This document shows positions 62,758-64,000 of a stretch of DNA of 64,000 nt, one piece after another. The translations under genes were made by a program, and so were the position numbers. The notes under the pieces were generated by a model. It was not told the origin of the DNA. It was given only the letters and a program-made list of their open reading frames with translations, and did no database searches. Source of the stretch: Streptomyces sp. CB09001 (GTDB lineage: Bacteria > Actinomycetota > Actinomycetes > Streptomycetales > Streptomycetaceae); the NCBI RefSeq assembly GCF_003369795.1, contig NZ_CP026730.1:5819001-5883000 (forward strand), read 5' to 3'. Numbering within the stretch: position 1 is the first letter of the stretch; each line of letters opens with the position of its first letter.

Positions 62758-64000
62758 ATGCGCATTCACGTACTCGCCGACTCCGATACCCGATGGAAGT
62801 GGGGTGGCGAGTTGGCACAGCGACTGCACCCCTATCCCGAGCTGCACGCGCACATGCTCAACGGCCGGTCCACTCCGACGGCGCGCCAGATGGCGGAGGT
62901 CGGGATCCGCACGGCCTCCATCTCGCACTCCTCCGTGGCCGAGTTCGTCACCGACCCGGAACTCGCGCACGCCGACGTGCTGATCGTGGGGAGCGTGGGC
63001 GGCACGACGCAGGCCGTACTGCACGGTCTGGCCCGCGCGTTCGGCGATGCCCCGCGCCGCCCGACCGTCGTCACCGGCTACGTCGGCGTGGTCTACGAGA
63101 ACCTGACGACGGCCTGCTGCTGCGGGCCGGCGCCGACGTCGTCCTGGCCAACAGCCCGTTCGACGCACGCCGCTTCCGTGAGATCTACCGCGACCTCGGC
63201 ATCGGGGAGCACTGCGTCGTCCAGACCGCACTGCCCTTCCTCGCCGACCACGTGTACGACCCCGCGCGCACCGGCGCCACCCACCCCTTCACCGTCACGT
63301 TCGCGGTCCAGCCCTCCGTGCCCGAGGACCGGGAGGGGCGGCTCTACGTACTGCGGCGCGCCATCCAGCACGCCAGGCTGCGCCCGGGGCGCGAGGTGCT
63401 GATCAAGCTGCGGTCCAAGCCGGGCGAGCAGACCACCCACATCGAGGCGTACCACTACGAGACCCTGCGCCGAGCAGCTGGACGAACCGCTGCCGCCCAA
63501 CCTGCACTTTGTGTACGGCAACATGGGCGAGGTCCTGGACCGCACCGACCTCATGGTGACCGTCAGCTCGACCGCGGCCCTGGAGTCGATGCACCGCGGC
63601 ATCCCCACGGCCATCCTCAGCGACCTCGGGGTGCGCGAGCCGCACGGCAACCACTACTTCACCGGCTCGGGCTGCGTCGTCTCGTGGAACGAGATCGACG
63701 AGGACGCCCTGCCGTACGCCCGGACGGGATGGCTGGAGGAACAGGGCATCCTGGCCCGGGACCCGTACGCACAGCTCCGCGACCGGGTCGTCGGGCTGGT
63801 CAACGCGCCCGCGCTGCCGCCCATCCAGCCGTACTACACCATGCAGAACGCCCCCGGCTATCTCCCCAAACTGCTGGCCCGGAGAGGGCTGGACCCGGGC
63901 GGTGAACCGCTGCCCCACGCCGCGGCCGCCGGCCGGGGCCGGCACGGACTCCTCACCCGGGCCTCCCGGAAGGCGCTGCGCCGCGCCTACCGGTTCGGAG
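62758..64000 (+). CDS. Putative glycosyltransferase (DUF6716-like) with two apparent frameshifts, cut by the window end
   Basis: ATG 62,758 gives MRIHVLADSDTRWKWGGELA. Near 63,108 the frame is lost after VVYENLT and resumes in another as GLLLRAGADVVLANSPFD, consistent with one missing base. Near 63,470 it returns to the original frame (EQLDEPLPPNLHFVYGNMGE, then VTVSSTAALESMHRGIPT). The assembled product is a GT-B-like glycosyltransferase continuing past the window. The frame is otherwise open and protein-like throughout, so either the gene is recently broken or the sequence has errors. It follows the polysialyltransferase-like gene by 102 bp in the same orientation. The DUF label is from memory. 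Confidence 0.72.

Overview
The window is high-GC actinobacterial DNA, almost certainly from a Streptomyces. This rests on strong third-position GC bias, GTG starts with four-base GTGA/ATGA overlaps, Tat lipoproteins, the HATPase / XRE-DUF5753 / DUF397 trio, and a gene order (murA2-acn ... ngcEFG-rok7B7-xylFGH-chitinase-dxs) that I recall from the S. coelicolor SCO5998-SCO6017 region. That comparison is from memory, not from a search.

Positions 1 to about 24,500 form an accessory region. It opens with the 3' 7.7 kb of a giant RHS/YD-repeat polymorphic toxin ending in a DNA/RNA non-specific endonuclease domain, then a 17-bp perfect hairpin, a SUKH (SMI1/KNR4) immunity gene and a signal-peptidase-like protein lacking both catalytic residues. 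Downstream lie displaced copies of the RHS core, each joined to a different C-terminal toxin and followed by a different immunity candidate (about 9.7-11.9 kb and 14.3-16.3 kb), plus smaller RHS, chitinase and transposase scraps. The same 242-bp core block occurs three times without indels. A 347-bp direct repeat (13,957 and 17,151) brackets the last cassette. The SUKH/S26 pair recurs at about 23.0-23.9 kb, with the immunity gene reduced to its two ends. The region therefore looks like a toxin/immunity cassette reservoir that has been repeatedly rearranged. Relics of an SF1 helicase-PLD protein, ISL3 and IS3 elements, and a regulator with a nonsense codon are mixed in.

From 24.5 kb the chromosome becomes conserved. 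An XRE-MurA fusion is divergent from aconitase, and the two share a promoter region with paired ATCTC-N6-GAGAT palindromes and an iron-box-like element. Then comes a xylo-oligosaccharide locus (29.2-38.2 kb): acetylxylan esterase, a two-permease ABC importer with a Tat lipoprotein receptor, GH39 beta-xylosidase, a YesL-like membrane protein and GH67 alpha-glucuronidase. An XlnR/BxlR-type CGAAA-C-TTTCG operator lies between the importer promoter and its first gene. A secreted GH92 alpha-mannosidase follows.

After this come the chitin/GlcNAc importer ngcEFG, the ROK regulator rok7B7, the xylose importer xylFGH, a secreted GH18 chitinase with two DasR-type operators, dxs, an APC-family permease, a NYN/PIN-like protein, a beta-propeller protein and an LCP-family ligase. 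The last 4 kb hold a surface-glycan set: a 45-aa ORF, a GT2 glycosyltransferase, a polysialyltransferase-like protein and a further glycosyltransferase. The GT2 gene has one apparent frameshift and the last gene has two. These could be sequencing errors as easily as true decay, and the same caution applies to the frameshifts in the toxin cassettes. I saw no rRNA, tRNA or CRISPR array.
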